Position numbers and translations under genes: made by a program
Origin: Chamaelirium japonicum
Taxonomy: Eukaryota; Streptophyta; Magnoliopsida; Liliales; Melanthiaceae
Assembly: GCA_947650365.1 (NCBI GenBank)
Contig: CANTAL010000099.1
Location: forward strand, 744,001-808,000
Reading direction: 5' to 3'
DNA length: 64,000 nucleotides
Shown: positions 47,401-60,850 of the stretch, one piece after another
How positions within the stretch are numbered: position 1 is the first letter of the stretch
Layout of the letters: every line of letters begins with the position of its first letter
Notes under the pieces: generated by a model
Databases searched by the model: none
Told to the model about the DNA's origin: nothing
The model's input: only the letters and a program-made list of their open reading frames with translations

Positions 47401-50400
47401 CATTCGTACGATCCATTCTAATTCATTCACACGATCCATTCTAATTCATTCATACGATCCAATCTATTTCATTCGTACGATCCATTCTTCCTCATTCGTA
47501 CGATCCATCCTAATTCATTTGCACGAAGGTATCCATTCTAATTCCTTCGTACGATCCATTCTAATTCCTTCGTACGATCCATTCTAATTCATTCGTACGA
47601 TCCATTCTAATTCCTTCGTATGATCCATTCTAATTCATTCGTACGGTATGATTCATTCTAATTCATTCGTACAAATGAAATAGAATGGATCGTATGAATG
47701 AATTAGAATGGATCGTATGAATGTATTAGAATAGATTGTTCGAATGAATTAGAATGGATCGTACGAATGAATTAGAATGGATCGTACGAATGAATTAGAA
47801 TGGATCGTATGAATGAATTAGAATGGATCGTACGAATGAATTAGAATGGATCGTACTAATGAATTAGAATAGATTGTGCGAATGAATTAGAATGGATCGT
47901 ACGAATGAATTAGAAAGGATACATTCGTACAAATGAATTAGAATGGATCGTACGAATGAATTAGAATGGATATATTCGTACAAATGAATTAGAATGGATC
48001 GTACGAATGAATTAGAATGGATACATTCGTGCGAATGAATTAGAATGGATCGTACGAATGAATTAGAATGGATCGTTTGAATGAATTAGAATGGATCGTA
48101 CTTATGAATTAGAATGGGTCGTTTGAGTGAATGCGAATGGATCGTGCGAATGAATTAGAATGGATTGTACGAATGAATTAGAATGGATCGTACGAATGAA
48201 TTAGAATGGATACATTCATGCGAATCCATTCTATTTCATTCATACGATCCATTCTAATTCATTCGCACGATCCATTCTAATTCATTCATACGATCCATTC
48301 TAATTCATTCGTACGATCCATTATAATTCATTCGTACGATCCATTCTAATTCCTTCGTATGATCCATTCTAATTCATTCGTACGGTATGATTCATTCTAA
48401 TTCATTCGTATGATTCATTCTAATTCAATCCATTCTAATTCATTCGTATGATCCATTCTAGTTCATTCGTACGATCCATTCTAATTCATTCGTACGATTC
48501 ATTCTAATTCTAATTCATTCGTACGATCCATTCTAATTCCTTCGTACGATCCATTCTAATTCATTCGTACGATCCATTCTAATTCATTCGCACGATCCAT
48601 TCTAATTCATTCGTACGATCCATTCTATTTCATTCATACGATCCATTCTAATTCATTCACACGATCTATTCTAATTCTTTCGCAAGAATGTATCCATTCT
48701 AATTCATTCGTACGATCCATTCTAATTCATTCGTACGATCCATTCTAATTCATTCGTACGATCCATTCTAATTCATTCGCACAATCTATTCTAATTCATT
48801 CGCACGATCCATTCTAATTCATGCATACGATCCAATCTAATTCATTCGCAGGAATGTATCCATTCTAATTCATTCGCACAATCTAATTCATTCATACGAT
48901 CCATTCTAATTCATTCGTACGATCTATTCTAATTCATTCATACGATCCATTCTAATTCATACAATCTATTCTAATTAGAATGGATCGTACTAATGAATTA
49001 GAATAGATTGTGCGAATGAATTAGAATGGATCGTACGAATGAAATAGAAAGGATATATTCGTGCGAATGAATTAGAATAGATCGTATGAATGAATTAGAT
49101 TGGATCGTATTAATGAATTAGAATGGATCGTGCGAATGAATTAGAATGGATCGTACGAATGAATTAGAATGGATAGATTCGTGGGAATGAATTTGTATGG
49201 ATCGTACGAAGGAATTAGAATGGATCGTACGAAGGAATTAGAATAGATCATACGAAGAAATTAGAATGGATCGTACGAATGAATTAGAATGGATCGTATG
49301 AATGAATTAGAATGGATCGTGCGAATGAATTAAAATGGATCGTATGAATGAAATAGAATGGATCGTATGAATTAGAATGGATCGTACGAATGAAGTAGAA
49401 TGGATCGTACGAATGAATTAGAATAGATTGTGCGAATGGATTAGAATGGATCATACGATTGAGTAAGAATGGATTGTACGAATAAAATAGAATAGATCGT
49501 ACGAATGAATTAGAATGGATCATGCTAATGAATTAGAATTGATCGTACGAATGAATTAGAATAGATTGTGCGAATGAATTAGAATGGATCGTACGAATGA
49601 ATTGGATTGGATACATTCGTGCGAATGAATTAGAATGGATCGTATGAATGAATTAGAGTGGATACATTCGTACAAATGAATTAGAATGGATCGTACGAAT
49701 GAATTATAATAGATACATTCGTGCGAATGAATTAGAATAGATCATATGAATGAATTAGAATGGATCGTTTGAGTGAATGCGAATGGATCGTGCGAATGAA
49801 TTAGAATGGATTGTACGAATGAATTAGAATGGATCATACGAATGAATTAGAATGGATACATTCGTGCGAATCCATTATATTTCATTCGTACGATCCATTC
49901 TAATTCATTCGCACGATCCATTCTAATTCATTCATACGATCCATTCTAATTCATTCGTACGATCCAGTCTAATTCATTCGTACGATCCATTCTAATTCAT
50001 TCGCACAATCTATTCTAATTCATTCGTACGATCCATTCTAATTCATTCGCACGATCCATTCTAATTCATTCATACGATCCATTCTATTTCATTCGTACGA
50101 TCCATTCTTACTCATTCGTACGATCCATTCTAATTCATTTGCACGAAGGTATCCATTCTAATTCATTCGTACTATCCATTCTAATTCCTTCGTACGATCC
50201 ATTCTAATTCCTTCGTACGATCCATTCTAATTCATTCGTACGATCCATTCTAATTCCTTCGTATGATCCATTCTAATTCATTCGTACGGTATGATTCATT
50301 CTAATTCATTCGTACGATTCATTCTAATTCAATCCATTCTAATTCATTCGTACGATCCATTCTAATTCATTCGTACGATCCATTCTAATTCATTCGTACG

Positions 50401-50556
50401 ATTCATTCTAATTCAATCCATTCTAATTCATTCGTACGAATGAATTAGAATGGATCGTACGAATGAATTAGAATGGATCGTATGAATGAATTAGAATGGA
50501 TCGTGCGAATGAATTAGAATGAATCGTACGAATGAAATAGAATGGATCGTATGAAT

Positions 50557-50561
50557 GAATT
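50557..50561 (-). repeat. Target site duplication of Cassandra, left copy (GAATT)
   Basis: GAATT directly before TGTAACATCC. It is repeated at 51327-51331 after the other end. Confidence 0.9.
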
Positions 50562-50903
50562 TGTAACATCCGCCCCAAACATACAAGATTTTGTTCGCTT
50601 TGCCCGTGCCCGCACGAGAACTTCCCAGGGTGGTCACCCATCCTAGTACTACTCTCGCCCGAGCACGCTTAACTACGGAGTTCTTACGAATTCCGTAGCG
50701 GCGCACGGCTTTAAAACGCGTCTTCTATGTTTGGGAGGGGAAATTATATAAGTAGCTCAGGATCTCCTTCTCTCCAAGCGATGTGGGGCTAACTCATGGC
50801 CTTGTACACCTCACCTCACCTCACCTCACCTCATCCATCTTGGCATTCCCGTCTCAGGAGTCTTGGCTCTTGGCTATTGGCCTATTGGATCTTGGTCGTC
50901 ACA
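50562..50903 (-). repeat. 3' LTR of Cassandra
   Basis: 342 bp with TG...CA ends. It holds the 5S-like domain, a CCTCA pentanucleotide run (about 50806-50832) and a TATATAA motif on the minus strand. Confidence 0.93.
50611..50705 (-). ncRNA. 5S rRNA-derived domain in Cassandra 3' LTR
   Basis: On the minus strand it contains AGAACTCCGTAGTTAAGCGT, GTGCTCGGGCGAGAGTAGTA and CTAGGATGGGTGACC, the internal control region (A box, intermediate element, C box) of plant 5S rRNA. The 5' third is diverged, so this is a Pol III promoter-like domain and not a ribosomal gene. Confidence 0.9.
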
Positions 50904-50916
50904 ATCCACCCCCCTC
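50904..50916 (-). other. Polypurine tract of Cassandra
   Basis: On the minus strand GAGGGGGGTGGAT abuts the 3' LTR. Confidence 0.75.
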
Positions 50917-50969
50917 AGGGTTACACGTCCTCGTGTAGGGTTAGACCCCCCCCATCCCGAGGAGAACCG

Positions 50970-50981
50970 GCTCTGATACCA
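50970..50981 (-). other. Primer binding site of Cassandra (initiator Met tRNA)
   Basis: On the minus strand TGGTATCAGAGC, three bases inside the 5' LTR end. This is the standard plant PBS complementary to the initiator methionine tRNA. Confidence 0.93.
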
Positions 50982-50984
50982 TTT

Positions 50985-51326
50985 TGTAACATCCACCCCA
51001 AACACACAAGATTTTGTCCGCTTTGCCCATGCCCGCACGAGAACTTCCCAGGGTAGTCACCCATCCTAGTACTACTCTCGCCCGAGCACGCTTAACTACG
51101 GAGTTCTTACGAATTCCATAGCGGCTCACGGTTTTAAAACGCGTCTTCTATGTTTGAGAGGGGAAATTATATAAGTAGCTCAGGATCTCCTTCTCTCCAG
51201 GCGATGTGGGGCTAACTCATGGCCTTGTACACCTCACCTCACCTCACCTCACCTCATCCATCTTGGCATTCCCGCCTCAGGAGTCTTGGCTCTTGGCTAT
51301 TGGCCTATTGGATCTTGGTCGTCACA
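50985..51326 (-). repeat. 5' LTR of Cassandra
   Basis: 342 bp, aligned without gaps to the other LTR (constant offset 423), with 11 substitutions. Confidence 0.93.
51034..51128 (-). ncRNA. 5S rRNA-derived domain in Cassandra 5' LTR
   Basis: Second copy of the 5S-like domain with all internal control elements kept. It differs from the other copy only at positions outside the A and C box cores. Confidence 0.9.
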
Positions 51327-53224
51327 GAATTAGAGTGGATACATTCGTACAAATGAATTAGAATGGATTGAATTAGAATGAATCGTACGAATGAATTAGA
51401 ATGGATCGTGCGAATGAATTAGAATGGATCGTACGAATGAATTAGAATGGATCGTACGAAGGAATTAGAATGGATCGTACGAATGATTTAGAAAGGATAT
51501 ATTCGAATTCATTCGTACGATCCATTCTAATTCCTTCGTACGATCCATATTCTAATTCATTCGCACGATCCATTCTAATTCATTCGCACGATCCATTCTA
51601 ATTCATTCATACGATCCATTCTAATTCATTCACACAATCCATTCTAATTCATTCTAATTTATTCGTATGTGAGTGGATCGTGTTTTTTCGTGCTAATGAA
51701 TTAGAATGGATCGTACGAATGAATTAGAATGGATACATTCGTGCGAAAGAATTAGAATGGATGGTATGAATGAATTAGATTGGATTGTATAAATGAATTA
51801 GAATGGATCGTACGAATGAATTAGAATGGATCGTGCTAATGAATTAGAATGGATCGTGCGAATGAATTAGAATGAATCGTGCGAATGAATTAGAATGGAT
51901 CGTACGAATGAATTAGAATGGATCGTACGAATGAATTAGAATGGATCGTTCGAATGAATTAGAATAGATTATGCGAATGAATTAGAATGGATCGTACAAA
52001 TGAATTAGAAAGGATATATTCGTGCGAATGAATTAGAATGGATCGTATGAGTGTGAATGAATTAGAATGGATCGTGCGAATGAATTAGAATGGATCGTAT
52101 TAATGAATTAGAATGGATCGTGCGAATGAATTAGAATGGATCGTACTAATGAATTAGAATGGATCGTACGAATGAATTAGAATGGATCGTGCGAATGAAT
52201 TAGAATGGATCGTACAAATGAAATAGAATGGATTGTACGAATGAGATAGAATGGATCGTATGAATGAATTAGAATGGATACATTCATGCGAATGAATTAG
52301 AATGGATCATACGAATCAATTAGAATGGATTCATTCGTGCGAATGAATTAGAATGGATCGTACGAATGAGTAAGAATGGATCGTACGAATGAATTAGAAT
52401 GGATTGAATTAGAATGAATCGTACGAATGAATTAGAATGGATCGTACGAATGAATTAGAATGGATCGTACGAATGAATTAGAATGGATTGAATTAGAATG
52501 AATCGTACGAATGAATTAGAATGAATCATACCGTACGAATGAATTAGAATGGATCATACGAAGGAATTAGAATGGATCATACGAATGAATTAGAATGGAT
52601 CGTACGAATGAATTAGAATGGATCGTACGAAGGAATTAGAATGGATCGTATGAAGGAATTAGAATGGATAGTACGAATGAATTAGAATGGATACCTTCGT
52701 GCAAATGAATTAGAATGGATCGTACGAATGAGTAAGAATGGATCATACGAATGAAATAGAATGGATCGTATGAATGAATTAGAATGGATCGTGCGAATGA
52801 ATTAGAATGGATCGTACGAAGGAATTAGAATGGATCGTACGAAGGAATTAGAATGGATAGTACGAATGAATTAGAATGGATACCTTCGTGCAAATGAATT
52901 AGAATGGATCGTACGAATGAGTAAGAATGGATCGTACGAATGAAATAGAATGGATCGTATGAATTTATTAGAATGGATCGTGCGAATGAATTAGAATGGA
53001 TCGTACGAATGAATTAGAATAGATTTTGCGAATGAATTAGAATGGATCGTACAAATGAATTAGAATGGATCGTACGAATGAATTATAATGGATCGTACGA
53101 ATGAATTAGAATGGATCGTGCGAATGAATTAGAATGGATCGTACGAATGAAATAGAATGGATTCGCACGAATGTATCCATTCTAATTCATTCGTACGATC
53201 CATTCTAATTCATTCGTACAATCC

Positions 53225-53915
53225 ATTCTAATTCATTCGCACGATCCATTCTTACTCATTCGTACGATCCATTCTAATTCATTCGCACGATCCATTCTAA
53301 TTCATTAATACGATCCATTCTAATTCATTCGCACGATCCATTCTAATTCATTCACACGGTCCTTTCTAATTCATTCGTACGATCCATTCTAATTCATTCG
53401 CACAATCTATTCTAATTCATTCGAACGATCCATTCTAAGTCATTCGTACGATCCATTCTAATTTATTCGTACGATCCATTCTAATTCATTCGCACGATCC
53501 ATTCTAATTCATTAATACGATCCAATCTAATTCATTCATACGATCCATTCTAATTCATTCGTACGATCCATTCTAATTCATTCGCACGATCCATTCCTAC
53601 TCATTCGTACGATCCATTCTAATTCATTCGCACGATCCATTCTAATTCATTAATACGATCCATTCTAATTCATTCGCACGATCCATTCTAATTCATTCGC
53701 ACGATCCTTTCTAATTCATTCGTACGATCCATTCTAATTCATTCGCACAATCTATTCTAATTCATTCGAACGATCCATTCTAAGTCATTCGTACGATCCA
53801 TTCTAATTCATTCGTACGATCCATTCTAATTCATTCGCACGATCCATTCTAATTCATTAATACGATCCAATCTAATTCATTCATACGATCCATTCTAATT
53901 CATTCGTACGATCCA
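53225..53915 (-). repeat. 345-bp (15-monomer) tandem duplication in satellite
   Basis: The same order of variants (TTAATACG, ATCCTTTCTAATTC, CAATCTATTC, TTCGAACG, TTCTAAGTCATTCG) appears twice, with the TTAATACG anchors 345 bp apart (53305 and 53650). 345 is exactly 15 x 23. Confidence 0.85.
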
Positions 53916-56900
53916 TTCTAATTCATTCGCACGATCCATTCTAATTCATTCGCACGATCCATTCTAATTCATTTGTACGAATGTAGCCACTCTAATCCAT
54001 TCATACGATCCATTCTAACTCATTCGCACGAATGTATCCATTCCAATTCATTCGTACGATCCATTCTATTTCATTCGTACGATCCATTCTAATTCATTCG
54101 TACGATCCATTCTAATTCCTTCGTATGATCCATTCTAATTCATTCGTACGGTATGATTCATTCTAATTCATTCGTACGATTCATTCTAATTCAATCCATT
54201 CTAATTCATTCGTACGATCCATTCTAATTCATTCGTACGATCCATTCTAATTCATTCGTACGATTCATTCTAATTCAATCCATTCTAATTCATTCGTACT
54301 ATCCATTCTTACTCATTCGTACGATCCATTCTAATTCATTCGCACGAATGAATCTATTCTAATTCATTCGTATGAACCATTCTAATTCATTCGCATGAAT
54401 GTATCCATTCTAATTCATTCGTACGATCCATTCTATCTCATTCGTACAATCCATTCTATTTCATTCGTACGATCCATTCTGATTCATTCGCATGATCCAT
54501 TCTAATTCATTCGCATGATCCATTCTAATTCATTCGTACGATCGATTCTAATTAATTAATACGATCCATTCTAATTCATTCATACAATCCATTCTAACTC
54601 TTTTGCACGAATGTATCCATTCTAATTCATTCGTTCGATCCATTCTAATTCATTCATACGATCCATTCTAATTCATTCGTACGATCCATTCTAATTCATT
54701 CGTACGATCCATGATAATTCATTCGTACAATCCATTCTATTTCATTCGTACGATCCATTCTAATTCATTCGTACGATCCATTCTAATTCATTCGCATGAT
54801 CCATTCTAATTCATTCATACGATCGATTCTAATTCATTCATACAATCCATTCTAATTCATTTGCACGAATGTATCCATTCTAATTCATTCGTACAATCCA
54901 TTCTAATTCATTCGCACGATCCATTCTTACTCATTCGTACGATCCATTCTAATTCATTCGCACGATCCATTCTAATTCCTTCGTATCCATTCTAATTCAC
55001 TCATACGATCCATTCTAATTTATTCATACGATCCATTCTAATTCATTCGCATGAATGTATCCATTCAAATTCATTCGTACGATCCATTCTAATTCATTCG
55101 CACAATCTATTCTAATTCATTCATACGATCCATCCTAATTCATTCGCACGAATGTATCCATTCTAATTCATTCGTACAATCCATTCTATTTCATTCGTAC
55201 GACATTCTAATTCATTCTCACGAATGTATCCATTCTAATTCATTCGTACGGTCCATTCTAATTCATTCGCACAATCTATTCTAATTCATTCATACAATCC
55301 ATTCTAATTTATTCGCACGATCCATTCTAATTCATTCATACGACCCATTCTAATTCATTCCTATGATCCATTCTAATTCATTCGCACGATCCATTCTTAC
55401 TCATTCGTACGATCCATTCTAATTCATTCGCATGATCCATTCTAATTCATTAATACGATCTATTCTATTTCATTCGTACAATCCATTCTAATTCATTCGT
55501 ACGATCCATTCTAATTCATTCGCACAATCTATTCTAATTCATTCGTACTATGATTCATTCTAATTCATTCGTACGATTCATTCTAATTCAATCCATTCTA
55601 ATTCATTCGTACGATCCATTCTAATTCATTCGTACGATCCATTATAATTCATTCGCACAATCTAGTCTAATTCATTCGTAAGATCCATTCTAATTCATTC
55701 ATACGATCCATTCTAATTCATTCGTACGATCCATTCTAATTCATTCACACGATCCATTCTAATTCATTCATACGATCCATTCTATTTCATTCGTACGATC
55801 CATTCTTACTCATTCATACGATCCATTCTAATTCATTCGTATGATCCATTCTAATTCATTCGCATGAATGTATCCATTCTAATTCATTCGTACGATCCAT
55901 TCTAATTCATTCATATGATCCATTCTAATTCATTCGTATGATCCATTCTAATTCATTCGCACGAATGTATCCATTCTAATTCATTTGTACTATCCATTGT
56001 AATTCATTCGCACAATCTATTCTAATTCATTCATACGATCCATTCTAATTTATTCGCACGAACCATTCTAATTCATTCATACGATCCATTCTAATTCGTA
56101 GAATGGCTCGTACGAATGAATTAGAATTGATACATTCGTGCGAATGAATTAGAATGGATTGTACGAATAAATTAGAATGGATCGTACGAATGAATTAGAA
56201 TATGGATCGTACGAAGGAATTAGAATGGATCGTACGAATGAATTAGAATGGATACATTCGTGTGAAAGAATTAGAATAGATCGTATGAATGAATTAGAAT
56301 GGATCGTACGATGGAATTAGAATAGATCATACGAAGAAATTAGAATGGATCATACGAATGAATTAGAATGGATCGTATGAATGAATTAGAATGGATCGTG
56401 CGAATGAATTAAAATGGATCGTACGAAGGAATTAGAATGGATCATGCGAATGAATTAGAATAGATCATACGAATGAATTAGAATGGATCGTACGAATGAA
56501 TTAGAATGGATACATTCGTGCAAAAGAATTAGAATGGATTGTATGAATGAATTAGAATGGATCGTTTGAGTGAATGCGAATGGATCGTGCGAATGAATTA
56601 GAATGGATTGTACGAATGAATTAGAATGGATCGTACGAATGAATTAGAATGGATGCATTTGTGCGAATCCATTCTATTTCATTCGTACGATCCATTCTAA
56701 TTCATTCGCACGATCCATTCTAATTCATTCATACGATCCATTCTAATTCATTCGTACGATCCATTCTAATTCATTCGTACGATCCATTCTAATTCATTCT
56801 CACAATCTGTTCTAATTCATTCGAACGATCCATTCTAATTCATTCGTACGATCCATTCTAATTCATTCGTACGATCTATTCTATTTCATTCGTACAATCC

Positions 56901-59900
56901 ATTCTTACTCAATCGTATGATCCATTCTAATCCATTCGCACAATCTACTCTAATTTATTCATACGATCCATTCTATTTCATTTGCACGAAGGTATCCATT
57001 CTAATTCATACAATCCATTCTAATTCATTCATACGATCCATTCTAATTCATTCGTACGATCTATTCTAATTCATTCGCACGATCCATTCTAATTCATTCG
57101 CACGATCCATTCTAATTCATTAGCACGATCCATTCTAATTCATTCGTATGATCCATTCTAATTCATTCGTACGATCCATTCTAATTCCTTCGTATGATCC
57201 ATTCTAATTCATTCGTACGGTATGATTCATTCTAATTCATTCGTACGATTCATTCTAATTCAATCCATTCTAATTCATTCGTACGATCCATTCTAATTCA
57301 TTCGTACGATTCATTCTAATTCAATCCATTCTAATTCATTCGTACGATCCATTCTTACTCATTCGTACGATCCATTCTAATTCATTCGCACGAATGAATC
57401 CATTCTAATTCATTCGTATGATCCATTCTAATTCATTCGCATGAATGTATCCATTCTAATTCATTCGTACGATCCAATCTATCTCATTCGTACAATCCAT
57501 TCTATTTCATTCGTACGATCCATTCTAATTCATTCGCACAATCTATTCTAATTCATTCGTACGATCCATTCTAATTCATTTGCACGATCCATTCTAATTC
57601 ATTCATACGATCCATTCTATTTCATTCGTACGATCCATTTTTACTCATTCGTACGATCCATTCTAATTCATTTGCACGAAGGTATCCATTCTAATTCATT
57701 CGTACTATCCATTCTAATTCCTTCGTATGATCCATTCTAATTCATTCATACGATCCATTCTAATTCGTTCGTACGATCCATTCTAATTCATTCGTACGAT
57801 CCATTCTAATTCATTCGCTCAATCTATTCTAATTCATTCGTACGATCCATTCTAATTCATTCACACGATCTATTCTAATTCATTCGCACAATCTATTCTA
57901 ATTCATTCGTACGATCCATTCTAATTAGAATGGATCGTATGAATGAATTAGAATGGATCGTGCGAATGAATTAGAATGGATCGTACGAATGAAATAGAAT
58001 GGATACATTCGTGCGAATGAATTAGAATGGATCATATGAATGAATTAAAATGGATCGTTTGAGTGAATGCAAATGGATCGTGCGAATGAATTAGAATGGA
58101 TTGTACGAATGAATTAGAATGGATCGTACGAATGAATTAGAATGGATACATTCGTGCGAATCTATTCTATTTCATTCGTACGATCCATTCTAATTCATTC
58201 GCACGATCCATTCTAATTCATTCATACGATCCATTCTAATTCATTCGTACGATCCATTCTAATTCATTCGTACGATCCATTCTAATTCATTCGCACAATC
58301 TATTCTAATTCATTCGTACGATCCATTCTAATTCATTCGCACGATCCATTCTAATTCATTCATACGATCCATTCTATTTCATTCGTACGATCCATTCTTA
58401 CTCATTCGTACGATCCATTCTAATTCATTTGCGCGAAGGTATCCATTCTAATTCATTCGTACTATCCATTCTAATTCCTTCGTACGATCCATTCTAATTC
58501 CTTCGTACGATCCATTCTAATTCATTCGTACGATCTATATTCTAATTCATTCGCACGATCGATTCTAATTCATTCGTACGATCCATTCTAATTCATTCGC
58601 ACGATCCATTCTAATTCATTCGCACGATCCATTCTAATTCATTCATACAATCCATTCTAATTCTTTTGCACGAATGTATCCATTCTAATTCATTCGTACG
58701 ATCCATTCTAATTCATTCGTACGATTTATTCTAATTCATTCGCACAAATGTATCAACTCTAATTCATTCGTACGATCCATTCTAATTCATTCGCACAATC
58801 TATTCTAATTCATTAGTACGATCCATTCTAATTAATTCGTACGATCCATTCTAATTCATTCATACGATCCATTCTAATTCATTCGTACGATCCATTCTAA
58901 TTCATTCGCACAATCTATTCTAATACATTCATGCGATCCATTCTAATTCATTCGCACGATCCATTCTAATTCATTTATACAATCCATTCTAATTCATTCG
59001 CACGAATGTATCCATTCTAATTCATTCGTACGATCCATTCTAATTTATTCGCACAATCTATTCTAATTCATTCATACGATCCATTCTAATTTATTCGCAC
59101 GATCCATTCTAATTCATTCATACGATCCATTCTAATTCATTCATAGGATCCATTCTAATTCATTCGCACGATCCATTCTTACTCTTTCGTACGATCCATT
59201 CTAATTCATTTGCACGAAGGTATCCATTCTAATTCATTCGTACTATCCATTCTAATTCCTTCGTACGATCCATTCTAATTCCTTCGTACGATCCATTCTA
59301 ATTCATTCATACGATCCATTCTAATTCATTCGTACGATCCATTCTAATTCCTTCGTATGATCCATTCTAATTCATTCGTACGGTATGATTCATTCTAATT
59401 CATTCGTACGATTCATTCTAATTCAATACATTCTAATACATTCATACGATCCATTCTAATTCATTCGTACAATCCATTCTAATTCATTCATACGATCCAT
59501 TCTAATTCTTTTGCACGAATGTATCCATTCTAATTCATTCATACGATCCATTCTAATTCATTCGTACGAATGAGTAAGACTGGATCGTACGAATGAAGTA
59601 GAATGGATCCATTCTAATTCATGCGTACGATTCATTCTAATTCAATCCATTCTAATTCATTCGTACGATCCATTCTAATTCATTCGTACGATTCATTCTA
59701 ATTCATTCGCACGAAGGTATCCATTCTAATTCATTCGCACGATCCATTCTAATTCATTCGTGCGAGTGAATGCGAATGGATCGTGCGAATGAATTAGAAT
59801 GGATTGTACGAATGAATTAGAATGGATCGTACGAATGAATTAGAATGGATCGTGCGAATGAATTAGAATGGATACCTTCGTGCAAATGAATCAGAATGGA

Positions 59901-60432
59901 TCGTACGAATGAGTAAGATTGGATCGTACGAATGAAATAGAATGGATCGTATGAATGAATTAGAATGGATAGTACGAATGAATTAGAATGGATCGTACGA
60001 ATGAGTAAGAATGGATCGTGCGAATGAATTAGAATGGATCATATGAATGAATTAGAATGGATCGTATGAATGAATTAGAATGGATCGTGCGAATAAATTA
60101 GAATGGATCGTATGAATGAATTAGAATAGATTGTGCGAATAAATTAGAATGGATCGTATGAATAAATTAGATTGGAACGTATGAATGAATTAGAATGGAT
60201 CGTACGAATGAGTAAGAATGGATCGTACGAATGAATTAGAATGGATCGTACGAATGAATTAGAATGGATACATTCGTGCGAATGAATTAGAATGGATCGT
60301 ATGAATGAATTAGAATCGATCGTACAAATGAATTAGAATGGATCATGCGAATGAATTAGAATGGATCGTGCGAATGAATTAGAATGGATCGTGCGAATGA
60401 ATTAGAATGGATCGTGCGAATGAATTAGAATG

Positions 60433-60850
60433 GATCATGCGAATGAATTAGAATGGATCGTGCGAATGAATTAGAATGGATCGTACGAAAGAAATAGAAT
60501 GGATCGTACGAATGAGATAGAATGGATCGTACGAATGAATTAGAATGGATCGTACGAATGAATTAGAATGGATCGTACGAAGGAATTAGAATGGATCGTA
60601 CGAATGAATTAAAATGGATCATGCGAATGAATTAGAATGGATCGTGCGAATGAATTAGAATGGATCATGCGAATGAATTAGAATGGATCGTGCGAATGAA
60701 TTAGAATGGATCGTACGAAAGAAATAGAATGGATCGTACGAATGAGATAGAATGGATCGTACGAATGAATTAGAATGGATCGTACGAATGAATTAGAATG
60801 GATCGTACGAAGGAATTAGAATGGATCGTACGAATGAATTAAAATGGATC
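60433..60850 (+). repeat. 184-bp (8-monomer) tandem duplication in satellite
   Basis: The segment starting GATCATGCGAATG at 60433 restarts at 60617, 184 bp (8 x 23) later. It has the same internal variants (CGTACGAAAGAAATAG, GAATGAGATAG, GAAGGAATTAG, AATTAAAATGG) and no difference that I can see over one unit. Confidence 0.88.

Larger units (their letters stand above)
26691..50561. repeat. 23-bp satellite array, central segment
   Basis: 23.9 kb with no gene. Approximate orientation map (each number ends the block): R 27531, F 28053, R 28975, F 30155, R 30611, F 31019 (with a small turn near 30712), R 31398, F 32597, R 33141, F 33856, R 34973, F 35417, R 36205, F 36413, R 37040, F 37470, R 37848, F 38176, R 38363, F 39644, R 40965, F 44442, R 45769, F 46975 (with a micro-inversion at 46083-46110), R 47672, F 48224, R 48976, F 49870, R 50437, F 50561. 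Frequent variants are a 28-bp monomer with GGATACATTCG, a shortened GGATTGAATTAG form, and the marker ATCATACCGTACG or its complement. Confidence 0.94.
50562..51326 (-). mobile_element. Cassandra-type TRIM retrotransposon
   Basis: 765 bp with two colinear 342-bp LTRs (50562-50903 and 50985-51326), an 81-bp internal region and the TSD GAATT. On the minus strand the LTR reads TGTGACGACC...GATGTTACA. A PBS complementary to initiator methionine tRNA and a purine tract flank the short interior. Each LTR contains a 5S-rRNA-like domain, the hallmark of Cassandra. There is no coding capacity, so mobilisation would need proteins from another LTR element. The two LTRs differ at 11 sites (3.2%, 10 transitions), so the copy is probably older than element B. 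Confidence 0.96.

Noticed and set aside
50611..51128. 5S ribosomal RNA gene pair
   Set aside because: The 5S-like segments lie inside two LTRs with PBS, PPT and TSD, and their 5' thirds are diverged. They are Cassandra LTR domains, not a 5S rDNA cluster.
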